Below, one piece after another: positions 35,835 to 47,102 of a DNA stretch of 64,000 nt (the stretch's first letter is position 1; every line of letters begins with the position of its first letter). The DNA comes from Haliotis asinina (taxonomy: Eukaryota; Mollusca; Gastropoda; Lepetellida; Haliotidae). The notes beneath the pieces are model-generated. The model ran no database searches, was not told the DNA's origin, and saw nothing but the letters and a program-made list of their open reading frames with translations. Location of the stretch: contig NC_090290.1 in assembly GCF_037392515.1 (NCBI RefSeq), forward strand, positions 55,874,753 to 55,938,752, in the 5' to 3' direction. The position numbers and the translations under genes are program-made.

Positions 35835-37165
35835 TACAAACTGCAAATACACCGTGAAAATAAAGCTGCAATACTCCTTGAAAAGCACACAAATGCGACA
35901 AAAAATATCACCCATGTAGTGAATAAAAACAATACTTAACAGATTCATGACAAAATCAGCACTCCCAAGTGACGCCGTGCATGTCAGTAACATCCAAGGC
36001 AAAGCTCCCGCACCACGTCCTTACCCAACTGGGGTGTAATGGTTGCCGTTTGTGCTGAACGATATTTTACGTCGGCTCTGCTCTCGATTGCTGGCGGAAT
36101 TATTCTCATGATGTAAAATTAATGTTTTGGGACGAAAAAAAGGAAAAAACATATTATAGTTGAAACTGTAACTTTATTATGTGGTAGCCTAATATGTTGA
36201 AATATATAATTTTTATTGCCTTGAATTCTACACTTTTAAATCTAAAAAAAAATTAATTCTAAAAATTTTAATTTAAAAAAACAACAAAAACATTGCAACG
36301 AACTTACTGGAAAATAAAGGCACATGACAACTAACTCAAGATTAATGGATGCATCAGCCAATTTTTAAAATGTGTAAATAATAACGACTTTGATTAATTA
36401 TAAGCAATAGAAACAACCGGAAATGGTCTGCCCGGTATCACTTTGCTGGGGTATATAATGGCGTGTCGTCACGGGTCGCACGAGAAAGATACATGCTGAA
36501 CATGTGGAGCGATGATAACGTGCATCAATTAATCAACCATCATCAGATACCCAGTACGTATTGCATGGTATGTCTTATATTTCAATTGTGGTGTTTACGT
36601 AGATGATTTTAAAAAAAATTATAATACATGTGTTTGTCGGGATAGGGCTGTTTTCATATTCTTTTACAAAACATTTCCACTCACTGTGTTAACTTATTTT
36701 GTAGAAAATAACTCCTCCTTCTATGAAGTAATTTATACTGTCAAGTGACACGATTTGGAAATTATTTGTTTCCTATCAATGCTTCTTTCAAAAATTTCGT
36801 TCACACGTGAAGAAAGGTAGAAATAAATGGTAAAGGTAGAAATAAATGGTCCCGTTCACGTATGAGCTAATAACTTTTTACGGATTTCCCCTTTTACTTT
36901 ACGAACCAAATAATAGTTGCATTCGGAGTTATTTCCCACAGAATTTGATTCCACTATTGCATATGATTATTGTTGGTCTTATTTTAAAAGGCTCATAAAA
37001 CAGAACTTAAATGGCTCCCAAAATAAATGGGTCTTAGTACCTCAATGAAAAATTGTGTTCTACATTTTCAGAACTAATTAACGGCAGTTTATTGCTTTTA
37101 TTAGGTTACATATCATGTGCACTGATACCTTGCAAATGCATGCTTTAGTATTGTGAATATTTGGT
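35835..37165. other. Left part of the block inserted in the gypsy protease
   Basis: AT-rich, mostly without a recognised reading. At about 36,493-36,568 a plus-strand frame MLNMWSDDNVHQLINHHQIP ends at a donor-like ATG/GTATGT. It could be a first exon of the decayed ORF that resumes at about 37,180, but the phases do not fit simply. The exact edge of the block near 35,830 is not resolved. Confidence 0.35.
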
Positions 37166-37222
37166 TTGTTTTCAAGGTGAATGGGATTCATCCAAATCCC
37201 TCACTTATGAGGAATTGAAGTA

Positions 37223-38749
37223 CACTGGCCCAAAAAAGAAACGCATAGGTGAAAATCCAATGTTATGAGAGATGATTTATTAACTTAAATTGCACAAAAA
37301 GTAATGGAACTTGAGCAATGATAATTCACACGGGTATTAACAAATGTGTGTCAAGACATATACAATCATTCACAGTGGTATTAAGCGTCTCTATTTTCCA
37401 TGGCATAGTGAGAAAGTCAGTATCTGGTGTGACCACCACGGGCATCAATCACTGCTCTGCATCGCCTGGGCATTGACTGTATAAGACGTCGTATCCGCCT
37501 TTGTGGGATTCTTCTCCACTCATCTCGCAACGCATTCACCAACTGTAGACGTGTCTGTGGCTGCGGCTGTCGACGTCGTAACCGTTTACCCAATTGGTCC
37601 CATAAATGTTCAATTGGGTTCAAATCCGGCGATTTTGAGGGCCATGGAAGAACTGTAATGTTGTTGTTGGCAAGGAAATCCGTGGTATTGCGTGCTGTGT
37701 GCCATCTTGCATTGTCGTGCTGGAAAATTTCCCTTCTAGCGTCAATTGTAGGAACAACATGACGGTTCAGAATTTCATCCCGGTAGCGTACAGCATTGAG
37801 ATTCCCTTGCACATGCACCAACTGTGTCCTGCCGTTCATAGATATGCCTCCCCACATCATTACACCTCCACCACCGTGTCTGTTGACCTCACGAACGCAC
37901 TGTCGAGCATATCTCTCATTTCGACGTCTGTAAACACGCATCCTTCCATCATGTCTGTACAGCAGAAAACGTGACTCATCGCTGAACCAGATCCTCCTCC
38001 AATTCAAGAGGTTCCATGCCCGAACGTTCCTGCACCACTGAAGACGTGCACGACGGTGATGGGGATGCAGAACAGGTCCTGCATGAGGTCGCATAGGTCG
38101 AATTCCATGCTCTCTTAGGCGATTCCTGATGGTTTGTGGAGAGACTCTACGCAGCCCAGGAACGTGATCAGCGGTATACGTAGCAGTGACGGCCCGATTA
38201 CGCAGATGAAGCACCCGGATGTAGCGGTCTTGTGCTGGAGTTGTCACCCTTGGTCTCCCACTCCTTGGACGGTCTCTGGTCGAGTTGTGTTGCGTGTATC
38301 GTTGCCAGAGACGGGAAATCGTGTTCTGCCTCACATTCAGACGTCTGGCAACTGATGACTGACTTTCCCCAGCTTCCAGACGTCCAATGGCTCTATTTCT
38401 GTTTTCTTCATTTAACCTTGGTATTTTTCGCGTCGCATAGAAAGAAATTCGAAGAATGAATCGCAACAGGACCTGTCCCCTTTTATAGCCATCATAATCA
38501 AGATTGAGATCCTGCATTTGCACGTGCATAATGCTTTCAGATTTTCCCACGTGCAGATTATACAAAGCGTTTTCAAGGTGCTGTGGTGTGGCGAATAATC
38601 ACCAGAGGTTGTGTTTGTTTGTCTGTTTTGGTTGTATTGACTATAAAAACACTTAATATTTACATTAATTGTCATTCCATTCCATATTTTCCGAAAAAAT
38701 CTACTTTAAAAATGAGATTTCAGCTATGCGTTTCTTTTTTGGGTCAGTG
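37223..38749 (-). mobile_element. Tc1/mariner transposon, apparently intact
   Basis: Terminal inverted repeats of about 25 bp start CACTGGCCCAAAAAAGAAAC (left) and CACTGACCCAAAAAAGAAAC (right, inward), with TA at each side (37,221-37,222 and 38,750-38,751). The length is 1,527 bp. It carries one open transposase gene. It sits inside an older ORF within the gypsy protease, so it is among the youngest elements here. Confidence 0.95.
37417..38529 (-). CDS. Tc1-type transposase (DD34E)
   Basis: 370 codons open from the ATG at 38,529, in frame with the family's usual start region (RLNEENRNRAIGRLEAGESQ). Two helix-turn-helix parts follow, the second with a GRPR box (SGRPRVTT). Catalytic residues: Asp in IWFSDESRF, Asp in FQHDNARWHTA, Glu in SPDLNPIEHLWD, with 34 residues between the last two. 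No stop or frameshift was seen. It cuts and pastes the element at TA sites. The family start is usually close to the PRLNEEN motif; here it reads KIPRLNEEN with no Met, so the ATG upstream is used or the start is mutated. Confidence 0.93.
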   Translation of the reverse strand: MHVQMQDLNLDYDGYKRGQVLLRFILRISFYATRKIPRLNEENRNRAIGRLEAGESQSSVARRLNVRQNTISRLWQRYTQHNSTRDRPRSGRPRVTTPAQDRYIRVLHLRNRAVTATYTADHVPGLRRVSPQTIRNRLREHGIRPMRPHAGPVLHPHHRRARLQWCRNVRAWNLLNWRRIWFSDESRFLLYRHDGRMRVYRRRNERYARQCVREVNRHGGGGVMMWGGISMNGRTQLVHVQGNLNAVRYRDEILNRHVVPTIDARREIFQHDNARWHTARNTTDFLANNNITVLPWPSKSPDLNPIEHLWDQLGKRLRRRQPQPQTRLQLVNALRDEWRRIPQRRIRRLIQSMPRRCRAVIDARGGHTRY

Positions 38750-40189
38750 TATTTCATAGATCATATTGAAAAAGGAGGTAAGGTGTTGGCCCGCACACTA
38801 ACATCAGTGCTGACTCTGCTAAAACCAAAATGGGCTGGTGCCTTACCTCCAATCACAAACATCAAAAGGAAGATAAAATCAAAAAGAAAAAGAAAAAAAA
38901 ATCTTCCCAAAGTAGTTGAATGGTTCACTGAAACACAAGATCCAGACATTATTGGAAATGTTTTTAAACTGAAAGGAATTGTTTTTTCTCATCTGAACAC
39001 ATTCCACAAAATTACAAACATAACATTAACAAATGAAATGGCAATGGAACTGCGCTATCATGCATCCAATAGATCCCTCACATATGACACTATCCATACA
39101 TACATCAACCTTTTTCGACCCGAGGGAAATGAAATGTCACCACAGCTCTGCTTATATCATCTCAACCAGGTTCACAAAGTCATAACTGAAAAAATCAGAA
39201 ATCACAAACATGACATTAATTCATAGAAAAATGCACCCTTTGCATTGTCAGCTGCACCTGCACAAACATACCCTTCATCACAAACAGAACTTGAAGAAAT
39301 GAATGAATGCCTCTGAACTGAAATGAAAGAGTTACAACAAGAATCAATTCAGCTTCAACAAGCTTGGATACTATTTCATCATGGGCCAGTGAAATCCTGC
39401 AAGAAAACCGTCTACAATCGTTAACAATTAACACCCTCAGTAATAAGCTCCAACTCATTAACCATCAATATTTGTCTTGTCAAGAGAAAATTCAATCCTT
39501 GAACATCTGGCTGTCTAATAAAGAAAATCAAATTAAGTCATGGAATCCAAAAACCTCCAAAGAACATTGAAAAGGAAGGAAGAACAAATACATCAGCTGC
39601 TCCTTCAGTTATTTGTGAAAAAGCATCTTTAAAAACAGCTTTAAAGAATGAACAAAATATTAACAACTGTATCCAAAAACGACAACAGGAAGCAATTGAC
39701 AGTGTGAAAAAGAAAGTTAAAAAATTGGAACACTGTTGTGCTTCTAAAACTGAAACCATTTCAAATCTTCGCCATGACATTCATTCAGAACAACAATGCA
39801 AACAAATTTTGGAAATAAAAATGAAGCAACAAGAAAAAACAATCGTCCAACTCATAAATGAAGTGGACAGTGCCCTCCGGGAGACCTACAGTCTCAATTT
39901 TGTCAATGAAGATATCTACACTGATAACTTACTGCTAGACACATATTAGATGATCCTGCGCACTAAACACATTTGTGACAAGAGAGGCGGTACAACGAAT
40001 TGGGCGACTACACTTGGCTGCTGCAGGTAGCTTGACGATTATGCACGTGCAATACATGCTAACCGTGACATGAAATCAACACCGCTACTGATTAACACCT
40101 GTCTCGCTACTGTGTAACACCAGTCTCGCCACTGTTTTACACATGTCTCAACACTGTTAAACAGATTTCAGTTAGGAAAACATGGGCAA

Positions 40190-41477
40190 ATAGTTCATTC
40201 TCAGGCAAGGGACATATCATACAATGTTATCATGTATATGGACAAAAATTGTGCAACCAAAGCAGATTCTCTTTTACAAAGTCGCCTAGCTACTGGACTC
40301 TCAACGGCAACTTTAAAGCGCATTAAGGCAGAAGGTGGTAGGAGTGCTAGTGGACATTTATCAGTCCCACCAAGTTGCGCAAACCCAAAACTTGCAGTTA
40401 CAAACTTGATGATTTCGACCGGTGTGCAGTCCGTCAATTTGTACGAAGTTTATATGGCGTAAAAAAAAAGAACTACCCACTCTGGATACGATGTATGATA
40501 TGGCAAAGTGCCAGTTGAACTACAAGGGTTCTAAGGAAAGTTTTCGAAAAAATCTCAAAGACATGGGGTTTAGGTGGCAAAAGACGCAGTCAAACCGTAA
40601 ACTTTTAATGGAACGTAAAGACATTGTTTCCAAGTGTTTGCAATACTTGCGTGCAATAAAGAAAGACAGAGAAGAAAATCGAACACTCATCTTTATCGAT
40701 GAAACATGGTTACATGTACACCACATTGTCCCAAAGTGTTGGGAACTGGAGGGTGAAGTCGTAATAAATGGGGTTCAACCTCCGTCTGGCACCGGACCTC
40801 GGCTTATTGTGGTTCATGCAGGGGGTGAAAACGGTTTTGTTCCAAAGGCTTTGCTTGTTTTTGATTCCAAACTCAAATCAGCAGACTATCATGACGAGAT
40901 GAACTTTGATAATTTTTCCAAATGGCTCCAGGAAACGTTGATCCCAAACATTCCACTGCACTCTGTCATCGTTATGGATAATGCACCATATCATAGCAAG
41001 CTAGTGGACAAATGTCCGCCAACCGCCAACACAAAAGATGACATAAAAGCGTGGCTACAAAGGCACAATATCTCATTTGATGAGAAAACGCTTAAAGCCG
41101 AACTATTGTTTCTTGCAAAATCCAACAAATCGGGTCCTGTCTACAGAGTAGACACGATGTTGAAGCAACATGGTCATGATGTACTACGTCTACCTCCATA
41201 CCACGCAGAACTAAACCCGATTGAGTTAATTTGGGCAAATGTGAAAAATTATGTCGCTTCACAAAACTTGCAGTTCACAAAAAGTTCCTGAAGAGTTGCC
41301 ATAAATGAAAGGATGTCTGCAATCGGTGCAAAAGAATGGTCGGAATGTTGTAAACATGTTAAAACAATTGAAGATGGTTACTGGCAACGCGTAATCGCAG
41401 TAGAAAGGGAAATTGACAGACTAGTGATTGACTTAGTACTTGCAAGTGATTCAGACACCGAGACTGAATCAGAGTGA
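40190..41477 (+). pseudogene. Sailor-like transposase pseudogene (IS630-Tc1-mariner, about DD82E)
   Basis: The N-terminal helix-turn-helix region (SLLQSRLATGLSTATLKRI) is in one frame. A one-base loss before DDFDRCAVRQFVRSLYG and an indel in a run of nine A at about 40,460 shift the frame. The catalytic core is then open: FIDETWLHVHH (first Asp), SVIVMDNAPYHSK (second Asp, 40,977) and LPPYHAELNPIELIWANVK (Glu, 41,223), with 81 residues between the last two by my count. A single TGA at 41,289 is followed in frame by about 60 more residues ending SDTETESE (41,477). No terminal repeats were found. The long Asp-Glu spacing fits the group described as DD82E/Sailor rather than Tc1 or mariner. Confidence 0.8.
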
Positions 41478-41479
41478 TA

Positions 41480-42560
41480 ATTAAAGCATAAATCAGTAAG
41501 TCCTCCTAATTTTCCAGCATTGTTGTGTCTTGTATAATAATTGACACATACTATATCAGGTTTTTACTGTTCCCATACTTTGTCATAAAAAAGAGTAATC
41601 TTTGGTGATTTGTCTGTATTATATATTTTTTTAGTCACTGATAAATCTACTGAGTATGGTACTGAGTAATCCCCAAACCGACAAATGTGTGGAGAAAGAT
41701 ATTTCTCACTGACTTATCAATGTCAGAAGGTATTTTCAGTTTTCTGTACACAGTTTTGGTGACCATAATAAAAATATGACAGACATTTGGAAATACTGTT
41801 TGAATACTAACCATTTCTCAGGAACCGGTTATATAAATTTCCAAGACATGTATTCCCGGTCGATCACCAGCGGAATTATGGACAAAAATCAGCCCGTACA
41901 GAGAAATAGGAACAAAATTATGGGATAAAAATATTTTCCCCTTGCTACTCTGATTTAGCCACCACCATTCAGTAACAGATAACTTTTAACATATTAAAAA
42001 GTTAAATGAAACACAATTAACTATATGTAGTTATTATCTATTTAATATTTAGCAGACGAAAAGTCAACTTTACCCATTAAAACAACACCGCATATTCCTA
42101 TGATAAGACTGCAATTTCAGGCATAAGATACTGATATTCCACGCTAACCTTTAGTTAAGACGAAGACAAATAGATGATTGGGGCATTGACAAGCATTTTA
42201 GATATTCAACAGTTTTGTTAAAAAAACCCAGGAAAATGTGTTTGCTTCGTGAAATGGATCGGTGGTCCTAAACATATTTGCTCAGTATATCGTGTTGCTT
42301 CAATTCGTTGGGATTGTACCTGTTCCCAAATCGAGTGTGCTATAACAATTCATGTGTGAAACGCACGTGGAAAATGAACTTCTCGATATTTATCAGACAA
42401 CCTGTATCCCTCTTGTTTCAAGTGGATCGTTCTGTGGGGCGTTCCCAAGTATGCAAATTGGGGTCATTTGTCAGGTCGTGGATCATCTTATATGTGTTTA
42501 CCAGTAGCAAATGCCACTTTTCCTGGTGGCATGGTACTATTTCAAATTAGTCACTTGACA
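41480..42560. other. Non-coding stretch after the Sailor-like pseudogene
   Basis: AT-rich with no recognised family. It may contain the right terminal repeat of the Sailor-like element, which I could not find by eye. Confidence 0.35.
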
Positions 42561-42563
42561 CTT

Positions 42564-43182
42564 GTGTTAAGGGTGTTCAAGGTGAACCCCGATCACTGAA
42601 GAATGAGAGCTGATATGTACCCTTCATATTGTCAACTGTGCTTGTGGGACCTTTCTGGACTGCTGTGATAAGGGCGTTCAAGGCGAACCCCGATTACTTT
42701 ATCATCCCGCATACATTTCATGTTCATCCTACTCCTCTTCACCAATTCCTTTCAGTAAATTTCTAAAATATCATATGCACCTTGGATTTGTTGTGATAAG
42801 GGTGTTCAAAGCGAACCCCGATCACCATAATTTGACTATTGTTACCTGCATCTGGATCATGTTACTACTTTGAAATGTATATAAAAATGTATACTTGTTT
42901 GGACTGTCGTCAACCCTACCCCACCTTATCTCCATAGTTTGGTTATTTTAACCTGGATCTTACTCATCTGTACAATTTCATTTCAATGTATATATATATT
43001 CAATGTTACATACTGCTTTGGGATGTTGTGATAAGCGCGTTCAAAGCTAACCCCGATCACTTTCATTTGGGTATTGATCTTGCTCAGCTTCACCATATAT
43101 ATGTAGAGTAAAATATTATAAAAAACGTGCAATGCTACTTTATGCTGTTGTGATAAGGGTGTTCAAAGCGAACCCCGATCAC
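42564..43182. repeat. Cluster of five 33-bp hairpin repeats
   Basis: GTGATAAGGGTGTTCAAAGC plus GAACCCCGATCAC recurs at 42,564-42,596, 42,665-42,697, 42,793-42,825, 43,028-43,060 and 43,150-43,182. All point the same way. The two halves pair (GTGAT with ATCAC, GGGTGTTC with GAACCCC). The spacing is 101, 128, 235 and 122 bp. Flanks share TGTTGTGATAAG and a following ACTTTA but are otherwise unlike. I do not recognise the repeat. Confidence 0.85.
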
Positions 43183-43189
43183 TTTACCA

Positions 43190-45180
43190 GCTTATCTCTG
43201 TAAGCTGGATGGTATTCAGGTTGCATAGTATTGGTATAATTGTGACACCAGGTTGCCATTGCATTCATACACAAATTATGTGATTATACCAAATCAATAT
43301 GTGTATGAGATTTTGAAAATTTGAAACTTGCACACTACCTTTCAAGAGGTAGGTAACTATTGCCACTTGTGTTATTCCTTAAAGAAATAATCGTCATGAG
43401 AGGTATCAACATCATATTTAGTTGTTAATTTTGGAAGTGGCTTTTAACTGTATGGTTGTTGACTGGGAATTCATAGAAAGGCAGGGATGTTTTATATGGT
43501 GAAGCATGTACATGTTTTTTAGAGAAAGTGTTCATGATGACTGTTTGAGAAGAGAGGAACATACATTTACCATGGCAATACCAATTGCACTATTACTACA
43601 AAAAAAGCCCATTAAATAATGTTTATGTATTGTGCTTTATTGGAAGTGTACCTTCACAAATATACTGTGATTGAAAAATTAGACATGGAATACATGAATT
43701 CATAATTGTCATATTGTAACTTCCTACACCTGCCTCATAGGAAGACTACTAGCATATGTCTTCCCCTCCTGTGTAATTATATAGTCAATATTAGGGTATC
43801 TGTATATGGAACCAAATTGTGGATATTTCATAGAGGTTTACAATATCATATTTATAAATAATGAATTATATGGACATATCTGCCATCTTGTGATGGTCCA
43901 CATGTTCAGTGTGATGTTTCATCCAGAACAAAAAATCAGTCTGATTATTGAAACAACTTTCTGTGAATGTACATGTTGTGTACATATTGCCACAGAATCA
44001 TAGTTTGTGGAGAGCAATATCGTGCTGAAAGCTTGGGTTCGATCCCCGGTGGAGGCACCTCGGTTCGGGTCCCGAGCTGGGCACAATTGCATCGTATCCA
44101 TGGACAAGATAGTTAATTCCATATTATCTCACTTTATCCAGGTGTAATATCTGTACTTGTGAGGATATGGTGGCAATGTGATTGGTTACTACATTGTGCT
44201 TAACAGGCAGCATGGATGTATGCTCCCTGGGGACTTAACAAGTGTGGGAAAATATGGGCTATGAATATGAATTTAGGATAATGTACAAACCACTTTCAGC
44301 TAGCAATCTGACAGGATGAGCATCACAAATGGATTATTTTTGCATTTTCCTGTATAAACTGTTACTGTTATACAATACAACTTACCATAAAAACAACATT
44401 TCTTTTGAAGGATGAGTGAATATAAAATTTGACCAACTGAAAATAGTACCCATCCTCTTCAAACATTCACATTTGTTGAATTATATGGCAATGTTATCCC
44501 AAGAAAATGTATACATTTTCAAGATATACGCAAGATTAAATGCATAAAGAATTTCCAAAAGGAAGTTATCCCTTAGATTGTAGATGGAGAAGTCATTGTG
44601 TATTCCTTTATGACTTTCAAACAACTCTGAAACATACAAAGTACATGTATATCATTATAATTATGAAAATTGGTATACATGTTTACATTTGCATGATTTA
44701 TGTTCAGATTTTGCACTTGGTGATAATTGCTGTGGTGAGAGGTTTGCACAAATTTCTGGGAAATGGGCATTTCATTGTTTTGAATGTACATTATTTTCTT
44801 TGACAACGTATGTAAAACTGCCCTAAACTGACGAAAAGTCATGAGAAACTGCTTATTTTCTGAAACAATGCATTAAATCTTGAATTCATTTGGCGTACAG
44901 AAGTAATAGGCACATGTGGAATAAGTTGTCAAGACATTTAGGGGATGTAACTCTAAATACTATTCTGAGGTTACTGTGTAATAATGAACAGGTCATCTAT
45001 GAATAGCTGTCAGCAAATATCGTACATATGAGTAGCAGACGTCCCTGAGCTCCTTACAGTGGTGGACCGTGGGTATGTTTGGGCAGCTTTGGGTGTTTTT
45101 CATGATTGGTAAAACAATACTTTTATGACAAACGGGCTAATTTCTTTTGCATTGTGGGAGGCATTGCTTACCAATGGAAA
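43190..45180. other. Right part of the block inserted in the gypsy protease
   Basis: AT-rich non-coding sequence. A degenerate tRNA-like scrap (GCTTGGGTTCGATCCCCGGTG, about 44,030-44,055) is the only feature noticed. No coding region is supported. Confidence 0.4.
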
Positions 45181-45385
45181 ATATAAATTGCATTAATTCA
45201 GTATTTTATTGTATTTTATCTCTTTTTTTCAGGTGAGTGAATAAGCCCATTATAACAGACGTGCTTTACCCCCCTTCCGTTAATTTTAACAGTAAATTCT
45301 CAACACGTTAGTTGTCTTTACCACAATGCGTGTATGTGATGATAGCCTTTGTTGTTTTTTTCACTGGAGGTAATATTTTAAAACA

Positions 45386-45705
45386 GACTAGGATCCCTAG
45401 TATCAACTGTACCTATAGCATCTAATGACGCGCCAGAATCTGATAAGCTTCGTTTCCTGTATGGACACACCACTAGGAAAAGCCTTCTCCAACGAGCTAA
45501 CACTAATGCATGACACACACGCACCCGAATCAATGACTGCTTGCGTACTTAGCCTACCAATTTCAACAAGTTTGGATAGTGAAACAGATGGTTGCACTAC
45601 ATTCACTCTCTTACAACAGAATCGTGCAATGTGACCTCGCATACCACACTGGTAACACTTCCTCTCATCATGCGTACGTCTCCCGAACCCAATGCACCAC
45701 GTGAC
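45386..45705 (-). pseudogene. Gypsy zinc knuckle and protease N-terminus, duplicate copy
   Basis: Identical in its 79-codon frame to the copy at 46,230-46,549. On minus it has the knuckle CYQCGMRGHIARFCC (CX2CX4HX4C) and the protease site STQAVIDSGACVSCI. After IQETK a shift moves to another frame (LSDSGASLDAIGTVDTRD). It is a duplication product, separated from the rest of the gypsy element. Confidence 0.85.
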
Positions 45706-46229
45706 CTAAAAGACTGACTGAGTTAATGTTTAACGTCACATCGGCAATATTGCAGCCATATCGTGACGAGAACCCATAATAATATACCTAATAGAGAATG
45801 GTAAAAAACCCATCTGTTTCACTATCCAAACTTGTTGAAATTGGTAGGCTAAGTACGCAAGCAGTCATTGATTCGGGTGCGTGTGTGTCATGCATATAAA
45901 TTGCATTAATTCAGTATTTTATTGTATTTTATCTCTTTTTTTCAGGTGAGTGAATGAGCCCATTATAACAGACGTGCTTTACCCCCCTTCCGTTAATTTT
46001 AACAGTAAATTCTCAACACGTTAGTTGTAAATTGCATTAATTCAGTATTTTATTGTATTTTATCTCTTTTTTTCAGGTGAGTGAATAAGCCCATTATAAC
46101 AGACGTGCTTTACCCCCCTTCCGTTAATTTTAACAGTAAATTCTCAACACGTTAGTTGTCTTTACCACAATGCGTGTATGTGATGATAGCCTTTGTTGTT
46201 TTTTTCACTGGAGGTAATATTTTAAAACA

Positions 46230-46549
46230 GACTAGGATCCCTAGTATCAACTGTACCTATAGCATCTAATGACGCGCCAGAATCTGATAAGCTTCGTTTC
46301 CTGTATGGACACACCACTAGGAAAAGCCTTCTCCAACGAGCTAACACTAATGCATGACACACACGCACCCGAATCAATGACTGCTTGCGTACTTAGCCTA
46401 CCAATTTCAACAAGTTTGGATAGTGAAACAGATGGTTGCACTACATTCACTCTCTTACAACAGAATCGTGCAATGTGACCTCGCATACCACACTGGTAAC
46501 ACTTCCTCTCATCATGCGTACGTCTCCCGAACCCAATGCACCACGTGAC
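46230..46549 (-). pseudogene. Gypsy zinc knuckle and protease N-terminus
   Basis: This copy adjoins the LINE 3' end, so it is the one continuous with gag before the LINE landed. Knuckle CYQCGMRGHIARFCC, then SLSKLVEIGRLSTQAVIDSG with the catalytic DSG of a retroviral-type aspartic protease. The protein continues, after inserted sequence, in the piece at 35,830-35,536. A frameshift follows IQETK. Confidence 0.88.
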
Positions 46550-47102
46550 CTAAAAGACTGACTGAGTTAATGTTTAACGTCACATCGGCAATATTGCAGC
46601 CATATCGTGACGAGAACCCATAATAATATACCTAATAGAGAATGGTAAAAAAACTGTCAACGAAGGACAGTAAAACAACTAGACTATCACAGACAGACTA
46701 GTAAAACTAGTAATTAAATCTTAAAAAGTTAACTCTAGAGGACGATAGAATATAAAAACAGGCTATAGACCGCCAACAACTGAAGGAAGATCACCATACC
46801 AGGGTCCATGGGGACTTACAGTACCTTTGCTACCTGCATGGACCCTAGCTGGATTTACACCATCCTTTCAGCCGTTGGCGATTGTGCGAAAGTTTAGCAA
46901 AATTTTTAAAAGAACAAATATGCTACGTTTAAAATCGGGTAAGCAAAAATTAAACTGAGAAAATTTTTGGGACTTACGTACCCTCTCAGGAGAACAATAA
47001 TTTTACGATACTTTAACCCCCTTTGAGGATACTGCCACTAACAATACCAGTTGCTAATTTATACTACCGATGACTAAAGTACATCTATCTACAACACAGT
47101 AA

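Larger units (their letters stand above)
37180..39949 (+). pseudogene. Unrecognised coiled-coil ORF, decayed and split by a Tc1 element
   Basis: Before the Tc1 the plus strand reads EWDSSKSLTYEELK. Removing 37,223-38,749 plus one TA joins this in frame to YFIDHIEKGGKVLARTL and on through LKPKWAGALPPITNIKRK, a lysine-rich stretch, LTYDTIHTYINLF and CLYHLNQVHKVITEKI. It then meets TAG (39,224), a TGA near 39,314 and frameshifts. Downstream frames (39,364-39,570 and 39,704-39,949) are rich in Lys, Glu, Gln and Leu with coiled-coil character. A TTTTCAAG acceptor-like site precedes it. I do not recognise the family; it may be cargo or an accessory gene of the inserted block. Confidence 0.6.
45184..46647. 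repeat. Segmental duplication across the LINE/gypsy junction, with inverted piece
   Basis: 45,184-45,803 and 46,028-46,647 are near-identical direct copies with a constant offset of 844 bp. Each includes the gypsy zinc knuckle/protease piece and the first approximately 90 bases of the LINE 3' tail. A third partial copy (45,897-46,027) repeats only the first 130 bases. Between them, 45,806-45,893 is the reverse complement of part of the protease segment (about 45,508-45,592). Confidence 0.85.

Noticed and set aside
38669..38750. Start of the unknown ORF inside the Tc1 right end
   Set aside because: The open frame continues by chance into the Tc1 terminal repeat; the true upstream part is at 37,180-37,222 on the other side of the insertion.
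42564..43182. CRISPR-like array of palindromic repeats
   Set aside because: The DNA is animal nuclear, spacers are 70-200 bp and uneven, and no cas genes are present.
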